Below are positions 1-6,480 of a stretch of 10,681 bases of DNA, one piece after another. The notes beneath the pieces are model-generated. The model was given only the letters and a program-made list of their open reading frames with translations, was not told the origin of the DNA and searched no databases. Numbering within the stretch: the first letter of the stretch is position 1; the number at the start of each line of letters is the position of its first letter. The translations under genes and the position numbers were made by a program. Location: assembly GCA_002428205.1 (NCBI GenBank), contig DIUH01000232.1, positions 663 to 11,343 of the forward strand. The letters are read 5' to 3'. Source of the DNA: Planctomycetaceae bacterium UBA6163 (GTDB lineage: Bacteria > Planctomycetota > Planctomycetia > Pirellulales > Pirellulaceae).

Positions 1-1301
1 TGCTCGCGTGCGAATTGGCGAACCGCCAGCGACCGATCTTCCAGCATCCCAATCAACTCATCGGTCGACGCCGCAGCGAAATCAGGCAATTTGTCCAGCG
101 GCCGGCCCGGGACATGGACCCGCCAAATCCGCCCATGCACGCGGTCGCGACGCTCGTCACGAAAATCGACTTCGCCGTGTTGAATGATCGGGTTGTACCA
201 GTCGGCAACATACAACGCCCCGTCGGGGCCCATCCGGGCGTCGATCGGGCGAAACGCGATGTGGCTGCTGGTGATAATCTCCGGTTGCTGGCGACTGGTG
301 TAGGTTGCCGCTGACGGGCGAACCGTAAATCGACAAACGCGATGGCCGCGAAAATCGCTGGTCACCAAATCGCCTGACCACGATTCAGGAAAATGTCCGC
401 CCGAAATGATTTCTAAACCGCAGTGCTTGGGGCTGCCAGGGTTCAGGCCCGAAAGCCAACGTGGTGAACCGGGCGAAGTGACAAAGATCGAGTCAGGAAA
501 CACATAGTTGATCCCCTCGGAATAGGCTCCGTCAGTCGCGAACGATTCGCCGTGGGCGTCAAAAATGTGGCCCCAGGGGTTCACAAAACCCTTGCTGAAA
601 ATCTCCAGCTCGCCCGTCTCGGGTCGATATCGCCAAATCCCACCGCCGTCGAGGTGACGAGTGCCGAAAGCCGTTTCGATGTGGCTGTGGATGTAGATCG
701 ATTGGTTGAAATAGAGGCAACCGTCTGGGCCCCATCGCAGCGTGTGGATCAAGTGGTGGGTGTCTTCGGTACCGAAACCGCTGAAGACCACCTTTTTGAC
801 GTCGGCCACACCGTCGCCATTGGTGTCCGAATAATGCAACAGTTCGGTGCTGGCCGCGATGTACGCGCCGCCCTTTTGGTCCGGCACCACGCCGGTCGGG
901 ATCAGCAAACCGTCGGCAAAAACTGTGCTCTTATCCGCCACGCCGTCGCTATTTGTATCTTCCAGCACGACAATTTTGTCGTTGGCGACCTGGCCCGGTT
1001 CGATTTGCGGATAAACCTCGCTGCTGGCGACCCATAACCGCCCACGCGAATCAAAATTGATCTGAATCGGTTTACGGAAATCGGGATCCGCCGCATACAG
1101 GTTCACCGCCGTGTCGTCCGCCATTTTCATCGCCGCAATTTCCGCGACCGGGTCAGGCTTGGGGATGTCGGTCAGGTTACGCTGCGCGAACGCGGCGAGC
1201 GGGCAAATCGCGCCGGCGGCAACGATCGCGGTAAACGCTGCTGTGGCGACAAACGGCACCGAAAAACGAGCCGCGAAGGGGATTGGCGAGCTTGATCGCA
1301 T
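1..1301 (-). CDS. PVC-type membrane-bound dehydrogenase, N-terminal part (partial)
   Basis: The reading frame starts at ATG 1301 (an in-frame TGA lies just upstream) and stays open for 433 codons to the window edge, so the C-terminal part is missing. Residues 1-39 form a signal peptide ending AFA|Q. The rest matches the putative membrane-bound dehydrogenase domain typical of Planctomycetes and Verrucomicrobia (TIGR02604): FDSRGRLWVA near 83-92, LRWGPDGCLYFNQ near 188-200, NPWGHIFD near 241-248 and MGPDGALYVADWYNP near 357-371, the last being an NHL/PQQ-sugar-dehydrogenase-like propeller blade motif. Two Asp-rich loops, DTNSDGVAD (115-123) and DTNGDGVAD (159-167), look like calcium-binding loops. 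In known relatives a HEAT-like region and a C-terminal CXXCH haem domain follow; the last residues here (ELIGMLEDRSLAVRQFARE) fit the start of HEAT repeats. Likely periplasmic; the substrate is unknown. The family call is strong, the enzymatic role is inferred. Confidence 0.93.
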   Translation of the reverse strand, partial: MRSSSPIPFAARFSVPFVATAAFTAIVAAGAICPLAAFAQRNLTDIPKPDPVAEIAAMKMADDTAVNLYAADPDFRKPIQINFDSRGRLWVASSEVYPQIEPGQVANDKIVVLEDTNSDGVADKSTVFADGLLIPTGVVPDQKGGAYIAASTELLHYSDTNGDGVADVKKVVFSGFGTEDTHHLIHTLRWGPDGCLYFNQSIYIHSHIETAFGTRHLDGGGIWRYRPETGELEIFSKGFVNPWGHIFDAHGESFATDGAYSEGINYVFPDSIFVTSPGSPRWLSGLNPGSPKHCGLEIISGGHFPESWSGDLVTSDFRGHRVCRFTVRPSAATYTSRQQPEIITSSHIAFRPIDARMGPDGALYVADWYNPIIQHGEVDFRDERRDRVHGRIWRVHVPGRPLDKLPDFAAASTDELIGMLEDRSLAVRQFARE

Positions 1302-1498
1302 GGGGGTGAGTCAAAATCGGAGGAGAGGTGATCGTGCATTCACGCGGATGTCGGCATTTTGGCGAACCGCTACCAGCATCATAGAGTAACCTAAAACGCC
1401 GTTAAGGCGAAGGATTATCCCGCGTCGCTAGGGCACGTGTTGTTTCGCCAGCTACCCCACCTAGCGTCCACCTGTTTTCTTCACGCACAATAGCCTGC

Positions 1499-1726
1499 AT
1501 GAACCATCCGCAACCCAACAACCCGCTGCACGGCGTGACGCTGGCCGCGATGCTGGAGCACCTAGTCGATCAATACGGCTGGCAAGAACTGGGCGACCGC
1601 ATCAACATTCGCTGCTTCAATGTCGACCCCTGCTTGAAATCGAGCCTGGCATTCTTGCGAAAAACCGACTGGGCCCGTGCGAAAGTCGAGCGGCTGTACC
1701 TTGAAACTGTCCAACGCAATACCTGA
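1499..1726 (+). CDS. VF530/DUF2132 family small protein
   Basis: A 75-residue protein matching the VF530 (DUF2132) family almost end to end: NPLHGVTLAAMLEHLVDQYGW (8-28), LGDRINIRCF (31-40), the conserved DPCLKSSLAFLRKTDWAR block (43-60) and the KVE.LYLE tail. The family is small, alpha-helical and described as DNA-binding from structural work on the Vibrio protein; its cellular role is not established. Length is usual for the family, so the gene looks intact. The start is ATG 1499; no Shine-Dalgarno sequence is visible. It is transcribed away from the dehydrogenase gene across a 197-bp gap and converges with the beta-barrel gene, with 22 bp between the stop codons. No functional link with either neighbour is apparent. 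Confidence 0.93.
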   Translation: MNHPQPNNPLHGVTLAAMLEHLVDQYGWQELGDRINIRCFNVDPCLKSSLAFLRKTDWARAKVERLYLETVQRNT

Positions 1727-1748
1727 TCTCGCGATAACGGTCCGCAAC

Positions 1749-2603
1749 CTAAAAGCTGTAAATCAACCGCGTCGCCGCTTCGGGAACGGTTGCTTCTTGA
1801 GTGAATAAACAACCGGCACCAAACTGGATCATGATGTGGTCCTGCAATTCACAGTGAACTTGCGGCATCAAGCGGAACTCGGCGCCACCGACCAAGCTTG
1901 ACGAGTAGTTGGTTTCTACCCCAAGCGTCGTGTAATCGCCGACGTGTCGAAACAATGAAAAGTTAAACAGCGTTTCGGTGCGGTTGGCTCGGTCGTCGCC
2001 TTCCAGTTCGGTTCGCAAGCCAGCCATCGCCAAGGCCGACCAATTTTCATCGAATTGCAAACCGGCAAGGTACAGTAACGTGGGTGTCACATTGCCGGTG
2101 TCTTTGTCATACAAAACAATCGCTTGAGCGCCATGTATGAACGAGTCATTGAATGCAGTGCCAAATGTAAGTTGCGCCGCAACCTTATATGACTTCAGCG
2201 ACCATTCTTCAAACGGAAGTTCGAACTCAACGGCGAACCCATCCGCCAGTGCGATTTCAACTTCCGGCGCCCACTCCGCCTCGCCAAGATTGCGATTGAG
2301 CGGAAACACGCCAAGAACATTCACTTCGGCTTCACCCCGTCTTGCACCGAGCGGTCGCACGAGGTCAAAGACCATCGGTTCGGGAATTCGCGGCGCGTCA
2401 TCGCCATCGTATAACTCTTCGGCGCCAAAGGGCTCAGGCCAACCCCTCCGCGAACGATTGAAGGGCTCGTTAAACGGTTCAAAGTTTTGAATGTAGGCAG
2501 GTTCTGAGAATAAATCCTGGCCAAACGAACTGGCGTGCGAACCGGTGATCAGAACCAGCAAAAATAAACAAAGATTACGTGTGTCCATCACAAAAACTGT
2601 CAT
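1749..2603 (-). CDS. Probable outer-membrane beta-barrel protein, function unknown
   Basis: A 284-residue protein (279 if translation begins at the second Met, codon 6). The N-terminus has a basic residue followed by the hydrophobic run LCLFLLVLITGSHASSFG and a likely cut before QDLFSEP, so it is exported. A Pro/Glu/Phe-rich stretch (about 30-70) precedes a region rich in alternating hydrophobic/polar residues, for example EVNVLGVF, EVEIALADGFAVEFELPF, KVAAQLTFG, TLLYLAGLQF and MIQFGAGCLF, and the protein ends in RLIYSF. A terminal Phe preceded by alternating aromatic/hydrophobic residues is the classical outer-membrane barrel signature. I recognise the style of planctomycete 'transporter-like' hypotheticals but cannot name a family. 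AAGG touches the first ATG, too close for a normal ribosome site; it lies 15 bases before the second, so the start is unsettled. The gene lies 159 bp downstream of the FecR-like gene, on the same strand. Confidence 0.85.
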   Translation of the reverse strand: MTVFVMDTRNLCLFLLVLITGSHASSFGQDLFSEPAYIQNFEPFNEPFNRSRRGWPEPFGAEELYDGDDAPRIPEPMVFDLVRPLGARRGEAEVNVLGVFPLNRNLGEAEWAPEVEIALADGFAVEFELPFEEWSLKSYKVAAQLTFGTAFNDSFIHGAQAIVLYDKDTGNVTPTLLYLAGLQFDENWSALAMAGLRTELEGDDRANRTETLFNFSLFRHVGDYTTLGVETNYSSSLVGGAEFRLMPQVHCELQDHIMIQFGAGCLFTQEATVPEAATRLIYSF

Positions 2604-2686
2604 CCTTGACGAAGTGGCTTAAATGTAAATCAGAATACGCAGTTACAAACTTAAGATCGGGTGATCAATAACTGACGTTGTTTGCA

Positions 2687-2745
2687 AGTGGGATAGGCTT
2701 CCAGCCTGTCATTTGCACTTCGGCAGGATGGAAGCCTACCCCACT
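2687..2745. repeat. Imperfect intergenic palindrome, planctomycete dispersed-repeat type
   Basis: Arms at 2687-2710 and 2722-2745 are inverted copies matching at 21 of 24 positions, separated by an 11-base loop. The core reads TAGGCTTCCAGCCTG in one arm and, reverse-complemented, TAGGCTTCCATCCTG in the other. It lies 17 bp beyond the stop codon of the FecR-like gene and upstream of the barrel gene. A transcript would form a strong stem, so it may end or attenuate the sigma/anti-sigma transcript, although no T-tract follows. From memory, very similar palindromes recur between genes in Rhodopirellula-type genomes, where they yield spurious small ORFs containing GFQPV and GWKPTP; copy number needs a genome-wide count. 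Confidence 0.8.
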
Positions 2746-2762
2746 TATCTCCCGCACAGTGC

Positions 2763-3716
2763 TTATGATTCGAAGTTGTCTTTCATGGTTCTTGTTTTTT
2801 TCAATTTCAATGTCACATTGTCGACAAAGTGTCCGGGATAAACATCGCTATGTTTCTGGTCATTCCGGCGTACCGAAATCTGGATCAACAGGAAAGGGGC
2901 ATCGGCACTCAGCGGCATCACAGAGCTGATCTGCTGCCATGAACGATGATCCAAGTCGGCGGTAATTTGGTTGCCGACATAAGAAATGGTCGACTTCCAA
3001 TTTGTCGGCAAGGGTGATTGTTGGTCCAGCGGGTTGACCGGCGAAGCATATATTTGAATCGAGAATACGTAAGAATCGCAGTGGTCGCCCACCAAGGAGT
3101 TCACCAGCGCCGTCGCTTCGACAAACATCGGGTCCTTGCGAGCCAGGTCCGCCAAGTGACTCAAGTCGACAATCTGATAAACCTCACACGAATCCTCCGG
3201 TTCGCTCGTTGATTGAACCAGTTGCAGCATAAACTCGCCGTGATGAGGGGAAACGCCGGAAACCTCACGGACCGCGTGCGCCTTGTCGCCGTACCAGCCT
3301 AAGCTGGTCGGATGATAAGAAATACTCGCAACCTCTTCAAAGCTGGCGTTCGCCAGTTCGACGCTCACGTCGGACGGCGGTTCCGATCGAGGCCACCACC
3401 ATCCCGTCGCGCCGACAAAAATAAGAACAGCCAAAGCCGCCGGGATCGCGATGAGGGGGTTGGTTTTGCCAAGAACCTTGCCCCTTTCTCTATCGGTCTT
3501 TTCACCGTCGGATTCGATTTGCGATTCGGTAGACTTCAGGCCAGCGAACTCATACTGCAGTATGCCATCGATCAACATCTGGTCAAGATATTCTTCCTGT
3601 GCGATCGGATCGGTTTTCAGCAAGTGATTCAATTGTTGCCAATCGTCGTGATCCGAACGCTCGTCACTGACGCTGCCGATCAAATCGATCAAGCTTTTGG
3701 GTCGCTCTGAAGTCAT
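2763..3716 (-). CDS. FecR-like membrane-anchored anti-sigma protein
   Basis: A 317-residue protein. I chose ATG 3716 because it overlaps the sigma-factor stop as ATGA, which implies translational coupling; the frame continues upstream for 81 more codons, but that stretch lies within the sigma gene. Residues 1-60 form a charged helical cytoplasmic domain (LIDLIGSVSDE, LNHLLKTDPIAQEEYLDQMLIDG), the pattern of planctomycete anti-sigma N-termini that bind an ECF sigma factor. A single transmembrane segment follows at about 87-108 (NPLIAIPAALAVLIFVGATG). The extracytoplasmic part (111-317) starts with VELANASFEEV and has GWYGDKAHAV and SPHHGEFMLQL, resembling the 'NxSFE...GW.GD...G..P.dG..ML' domains seen in planctomycete FecR-like proteins, possibly ligand-binding. 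No zinc-binding HxxxCxxC anti-sigma motif is seen. The sigma partner is inferred from position. Confidence 0.88.
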   Translation of the reverse strand: MTSERPKSLIDLIGSVSDERSDHDDWQQLNHLLKTDPIAQEEYLDQMLIDGILQYEFAGLKSTESQIESDGEKTDRERGKVLGKTNPLIAIPAALAVLIFVGATGWWWPRSEPPSDVSVELANASFEEVASISYHPTSLGWYGDKAHAVREVSGVSPHHGEFMLQLVQSTSEPEDSCEVYQIVDLSHLADLARKDPMFVEATALVNSLVGDHCDSYVFSIQIYASPVNPLDQQSPLPTNWKSTISYVGNQITADLDHRSWQQISSVMPLSADAPFLLIQISVRRNDQKHSDVYPGHFVDNVTLKLKKTRTMKDNFES

Positions 3717-4231
3717 GAAGTCCCCTCCTGCAAACGCTGATAAACGCAGTCCATCAATGATTGGCGAAGCCGATACAAAAGTTGTGAGGTCGCGCCGACG
3801 CTTTTTCCCTGCGACTGGGCCAATTCCGTGACGGAACCGCCAGGTGAATAACGCTGTTCCAATAATTGCCGCTGGGCGGCGGGTAACTTCTGCAGACAAC
3901 AACGCATCGCTTCGGTGTAACGACACAATTCGTCGTCCCGCTCCACTTGCCTTGCACAAAGTTCCTCGATCAACGCCTCATCGAAAACCAATCGATCGCG
4001 ATTCATTTTTCGACGGTGGTTCAACACATGGTATCTCGCGATCCGCGCCGCCCACGCGTTGAAGTTGGTGCCAGGCTGGAAATCATCCGCCTTTCGCAAC
4101 AGCGTCAGATTCGTTTCCTGCAACAAGTCGTGCGCGACCCCCCGGTTGGGCAACAGCGCATAGATACACGCATAAATCGTCGGTTGTGCTTGGGTCAGCG
4201 ATAAAATGAATGCATCGGACGGTTTGTCCAC
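3713..4231 (-). CDS. ECF RNA polymerase sigma factor, Rhodopirellula/Verrucomicrobium type
   Basis: A 172-residue sigma-70-family factor of normal ECF length. Region 2 spans roughly 9-77, with the core-binding DLLQETNLTLLRKADDF (35-51) and the -10 recognition helix NFNAWAARIARYHVLNHRRK (57-76). Region 4 spans about 106-163, with CLQKLPAAQRQLLEQRY and the helix-turn-helix segment VTELAQSQGKSVGATSQLL followed by YRLRQSLMDCV. The 'PNR..AHDLLQETN...LRKADDF.PGTNF.AWA' wording is that of the Rhodopirellula/Verrucomicrobium subfamily (TIGR02989). The start is GTG at 4231: AAAGGAG lies six bases upstream, the best ribosome site in the window. An ATG two bases upstream is in another frame. The 3' end overlaps the FecR-like gene by four bases. 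It presumably transcribes its own operon and perhaps neighbours; I could not identify the promoter. Confidence 0.95.
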   Translation of the reverse strand: MDKPSDAFILSLTQAQPTIYACIYALLPNRGVAHDLLQETNLTLLRKADDFQPGTNFNAWAARIARYHVLNHRRKMNRDRLVFDEALIEELCARQVERDDELCRYTEAMRCCLQKLPAAQRQLLEQRYSPGGSVTELAQSQGKSVGATSQLLYRLRQSLMDCVYQRLQEGTS

Positions 4232-4237
4232 ATTAAA

Positions 4238-4244
4238 CTCCTTT
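4238..4244 (-). promoter_or_regulatory. Shine-Dalgarno sequence of the sigma-factor gene
   Basis: AAAGGAG on the minus strand, six bases before GTG 4231. It fixes the non-ATG start of the sigma factor against the out-of-frame ATG at 4233. Confidence 0.8.
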
Positions 4245-4318
4245 GTGTGACTAATGTCCGCTGCGATCGAAATCTAACGCAAAGATTTGAGCATCGATCA
4301 AAAAAAATCGGTTGCCCG

Positions 4319-4741
4319 CTAGGAGGCCTCGCTAAGGCGGATCGGTGGCGGAACTTCGATCCGTTCAACCGCCGATTCGACCGCCATTGATCCGCGACGC
4401 AACCGGCGGAGCAGATCGAGTGTTGTTTCAGACTCATCTTCGCTCGGGCGGTTGCTCAGTAGCCTCCCTTTAAGCCAGCGAACCGACGCGCCATCCCCAA
4501 ACTTCTGACGATCCTGCGCCAAAATCTCCTGCAATTGCCCCTCAGCAATTTGTTCCGCCTCAACGCAGTTCGATGCCCTGACCAGCATCGTGACGCGATA
4601 CTTTTGTGGCTGATCGCCGTCGCCCACCATGACGCGGCAGGAATGATAGAAGATCGCGTCGGGCTGGTACCGACCCTGCGCCGACAATCGCCCGCGCATC
4701 CGCTCCACATGATCTTTCAACGCATCAACAAGGGAAATCAT
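4319..4741 (-). CDS. Hypothetical protein, 140 residues, unrecognised
   Basis: No family was recognised. The start is placed at ATG 4741 because GAGG (4747-4750) lies five bases upstream; the same frame extends seven codons further to a TTG with no ribosome site. The protein is soluble, without signal peptide or membrane helix. A helical start (ISLVDALKDHVERMRGRL) is followed by a segment of alternating hydrophobic residues (AIFYHSCRVMV, then YRVTMLVRASN) that would suit a beta-hairpin, then a helix (VEAEQIAEGQLQEILAQDRQKF), a short strand-like VRWLKGRLL, and an Arg-rich tail (TLDLLRRLRRGS). Codon use resembles the neighbours and the clear ribosome site supports a real gene. It lies 87 bp upstream of the sigma-factor gene on the same strand, so it may be co-transcribed with it, but a T8 tract between them (minus strand) could also separate them. 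Confidence 0.7.
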   Translation of the reverse strand: MISLVDALKDHVERMRGRLSAQGRYQPDAIFYHSCRVMVGDGDQPQKYRVTMLVRASNCVEAEQIAEGQLQEILAQDRQKFGDGASVRWLKGRLLSNRPSEDESETTLDLLRRLRRGSMAVESAVERIEVPPPIRLSEAS

Positions 4742-4746
4742 CTTTA

Positions 4747-4750
4747 CCTC
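4747..4750 (-). promoter_or_regulatory. Shine-Dalgarno sequence of the 140-residue hypothetical gene
   Basis: GAGG on the minus strand, five bases before ATG 4741. It favours this start over the TTG seven codons upstream. Confidence 0.6.
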
Positions 4751-4953
4751 ACTGGCGGCCAACGGTTGTTTCTAGACCTTTTTCGATCCTTGCGGTGAAA
4801 TGACTCGGGACACTTCAATTAGTTAATGTACGCAACGGCTAAAATCTCACGAACAAAACCACAATTTTCTAGTCGAGTGGTATCGGAGCCATCTTACGCA
4901 ACCAAGCGACGAAAGAAATTATGATCGGAATCGCTAGGGATAACAACTCGGCG

Positions 4954-6087
4954 CTACCGCGCCCCGCCAACCAAGTCGTCTGGTAATTCTTCGCGACCAC
5001 ACGGCGTTAGCAGCGCTCGGTAGACTCCGTAGTCGATTGTTTCCGAAACGAAACGGGTGGATCCGTCGGCGAATCCGAAAAAGACGCCGCGAGGATGAGT
5101 TGATGATGGTCGCGCGACGTCCGCGGCGTTCTGCTGATCCATCCGCAAATCACCAAGTGCGACGCCAGCAACGGTTCCATTGACTTTCTTCACACGATCA
5201 ACGGTAACCCTTCCCGTCGCTTTGCGGCCAATGAAGGCCGCTTCATGCCAAACCATTCCTTGAACGTAACGTGACAGAATTGGATACTGCACTTCGCCAC
5301 CCGCGACGGTCGGTTGCAATAATTCGACACTGACACGGCTATCGGGATCAAGTTGATGCCACGCAATTGCCTGCAAGCTTTCTGAAATCAAAATGGTATT
5401 GCCAACTCCGTCAACGAAATCCTTTAGTTTGATTGGCGGGTCAGAAGGAAATCGGTCTAAATCCGCTGCTGATGCATACTGATGATTGAAGACGCCGTTG
5501 CAAACTTGCATCGAACGCAAAAACGAATCTGGATCATGCGTTCCCGAGCTCAAAGAATGCATCCCAGTATTGGCGATGTAACTGTTGCTGCCCCGTTTCG
5601 AACTAAAGTTTTTCGATTCTGGACACTGCATGGTTGAGAGATTCGGCGCAGCGGATTGAGTGAAATGAAACTGGCCATCGCGTTGGACCAGCAATGGAAA
5701 CGTCTCGATTGACCAAGTCTCATAAGTCGGCTGTGCATCTAAGAACCCAAGCAGTGGCACGACCCAACTGCCAAGCTTCTTGTCGCCGGGCCGATAAAAG
5801 CTTGCCGTATCAACCGGTGCTGTCGGGGTGGTTGTGCCGGTAAACCATCCAAAGTCATTGACATAGCCAGGAAGCTGTTTGCTGCGTAGCTCATATTGGA
5901 TTGTGGCAATAGCAAGATGCCTGGTATTGACCATGCATTGGTGTCGTCTGGCTACTGTGCGGTTGTCATTTAACAGCGGCAACATTAACGCAATCACAAT
6001 CGCTGCAGCTATTATCAACACAACGACATCGATCCGTCGCAGGCTTTTCTTCGATTCGTCATTGGGTCGCAAGTTGTTCGCCGCCAT
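4954..6087 (-). CDS. DUF1559 domain protein with a divergent, non-prepilin N-terminus
   Basis: A 377-residue DUF1559 (SBP_bac_10-like) protein. Family marks: RRHQCMVNTRHLAIATIQYE (48-67, the N-x-xx-L-x-xx-I/L-x-Y helix), GSWVVPLLGFLDAQPTYETW near 107-126, MQCPES, NSYIANTGMHSL, and the C-terminal H-X9-DG motif (H331 to D341-G342) inside THPRGVFFGFADGSTRFV. Normally DUF1559 proteins begin with a type IV prepilin signal, GFTLVELLV or similar. Here residues 13-39 read KKSLRRIDVVVLIIAAAIVIALMLPLL: the hydrophobic helix is kept, but the Gly before the cleavage site and the Glu at +5 are missing, so it is probably a fixed membrane anchor and not a PilD substrate. It is a clear paralogue of the 9463-10641 protein. 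ATG 6087 has no evident ribosome site. The cellular role of the family is unknown. Confidence 0.93.
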   Translation of the reverse strand: MAANNLRPNDESKKSLRRIDVVVLIIAAAIVIALMLPLLNDNRTVARRHQCMVNTRHLAIATIQYELRSKQLPGYVNDFGWFTGTTTPTAPVDTASFYRPGDKKLGSWVVPLLGFLDAQPTYETWSIETFPLLVQRDGQFHFTQSAAPNLSTMQCPESKNFSSKRGSNSYIANTGMHSLSSGTHDPDSFLRSMQVCNGVFNHQYASAADLDRFPSDPPIKLKDFVDGVGNTILISESLQAIAWHQLDPDSRVSVELLQPTVAGGEVQYPILSRYVQGMVWHEAAFIGRKATGRVTVDRVKKVNGTVAGVALGDLRMDQQNAADVARPSSTHPRGVFFGFADGSTRFVSETIDYGVYRALLTPCGREELPDDLVGGAR

Positions 6088-6480
6088 TAATCGGGAATGA
6101 AGATGATAGCCGCCAAATCAACAAGAGGTCGTGATCAAGTATACAACGAGTCTGACCAGCGAAGCGCACGGCGCTGTCGGGGCTAATCCGCTGTCGGGGC
6201 TAATCCGCTGTGGGGGCATGTTTTCTGAACCGTTTTGGCATCGTCGGTGAAAACTTAGAAAAAGCTTTGCGATTTCAGCGTGGTTCTTTGCGCCAGATGC
6301 CGCTGAACGGTAGAATCGTCGTTCCTGCAATGTTGGGATGAGATAAGGGCCTTGGTGGATGGGCCTGGTGGTTCGGTCCGTTGCAAAGCGCCGGTTCCGA
6401 CAAGAGTGATCGGGCATCGTTTGTCCGCTTGGTGTCGGATTTTGCACTCCCTTGTTCGCTGCTTTTTTTGAAAACCGCTG
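6088..6480. other. Non-coding gap between divergent genes
   Basis: This 393-bp stretch separates the divergently transcribed DUF1559 and ABC ATPase genes, so it must hold at least two promoters; I could not pick convincing -35/-10 pairs. It contains the 17-bp tandem repeat at 6173-6217. A minus-strand frame (6118-6549) crosses it and runs 69 bp into the ABC gene, but its protein has no recognisable domain and looks like chance. No RNA gene was seen. Confidence 0.7.
6173..6217. repeat. 17-bp tandem repeat, about 2.6 copies
   Basis: The unit GCTGTCGGGGCTAATCC occurs at 6173-6189 and 6190-6206 without a mismatch, then partially at 6207-6217 with one change (C to G). It sits 86 bp upstream of the DUF1559 start at 6087 and 264 bp upstream of the ABC gene, in the shared intergenic region. 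It could be a protein-binding array or a piece of a dispersed planctomycete repeat; the sequence alone does not say which. Confidence 0.85.

Noticed and set aside
552..1037. Plus-strand 161-codon frame
   Set aside because: Antisense shadow of the dehydrogenase gene, whose minus frame is open for 433 codons with family motifs.
2678..2929. Plus-strand 83-codon frame with GFQPV and GWKPTP
   Set aside because: It is the reading of the palindrome plus antisense of the FecR-like gene, not a gene.
3717..3959. 81-codon upstream extension of the FecR-like frame
   Set aside because: Lies wholly inside the sigma-factor gene; the ATGA overlap at 3713-3716 gives a natural start.
4300..4307. T8 tract on the minus strand after the 140-residue gene, as an intrinsic terminator
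   Set aside because: No convincing GC-rich stem directly precedes the tract; only a 4-bp stem could be found further upstream.
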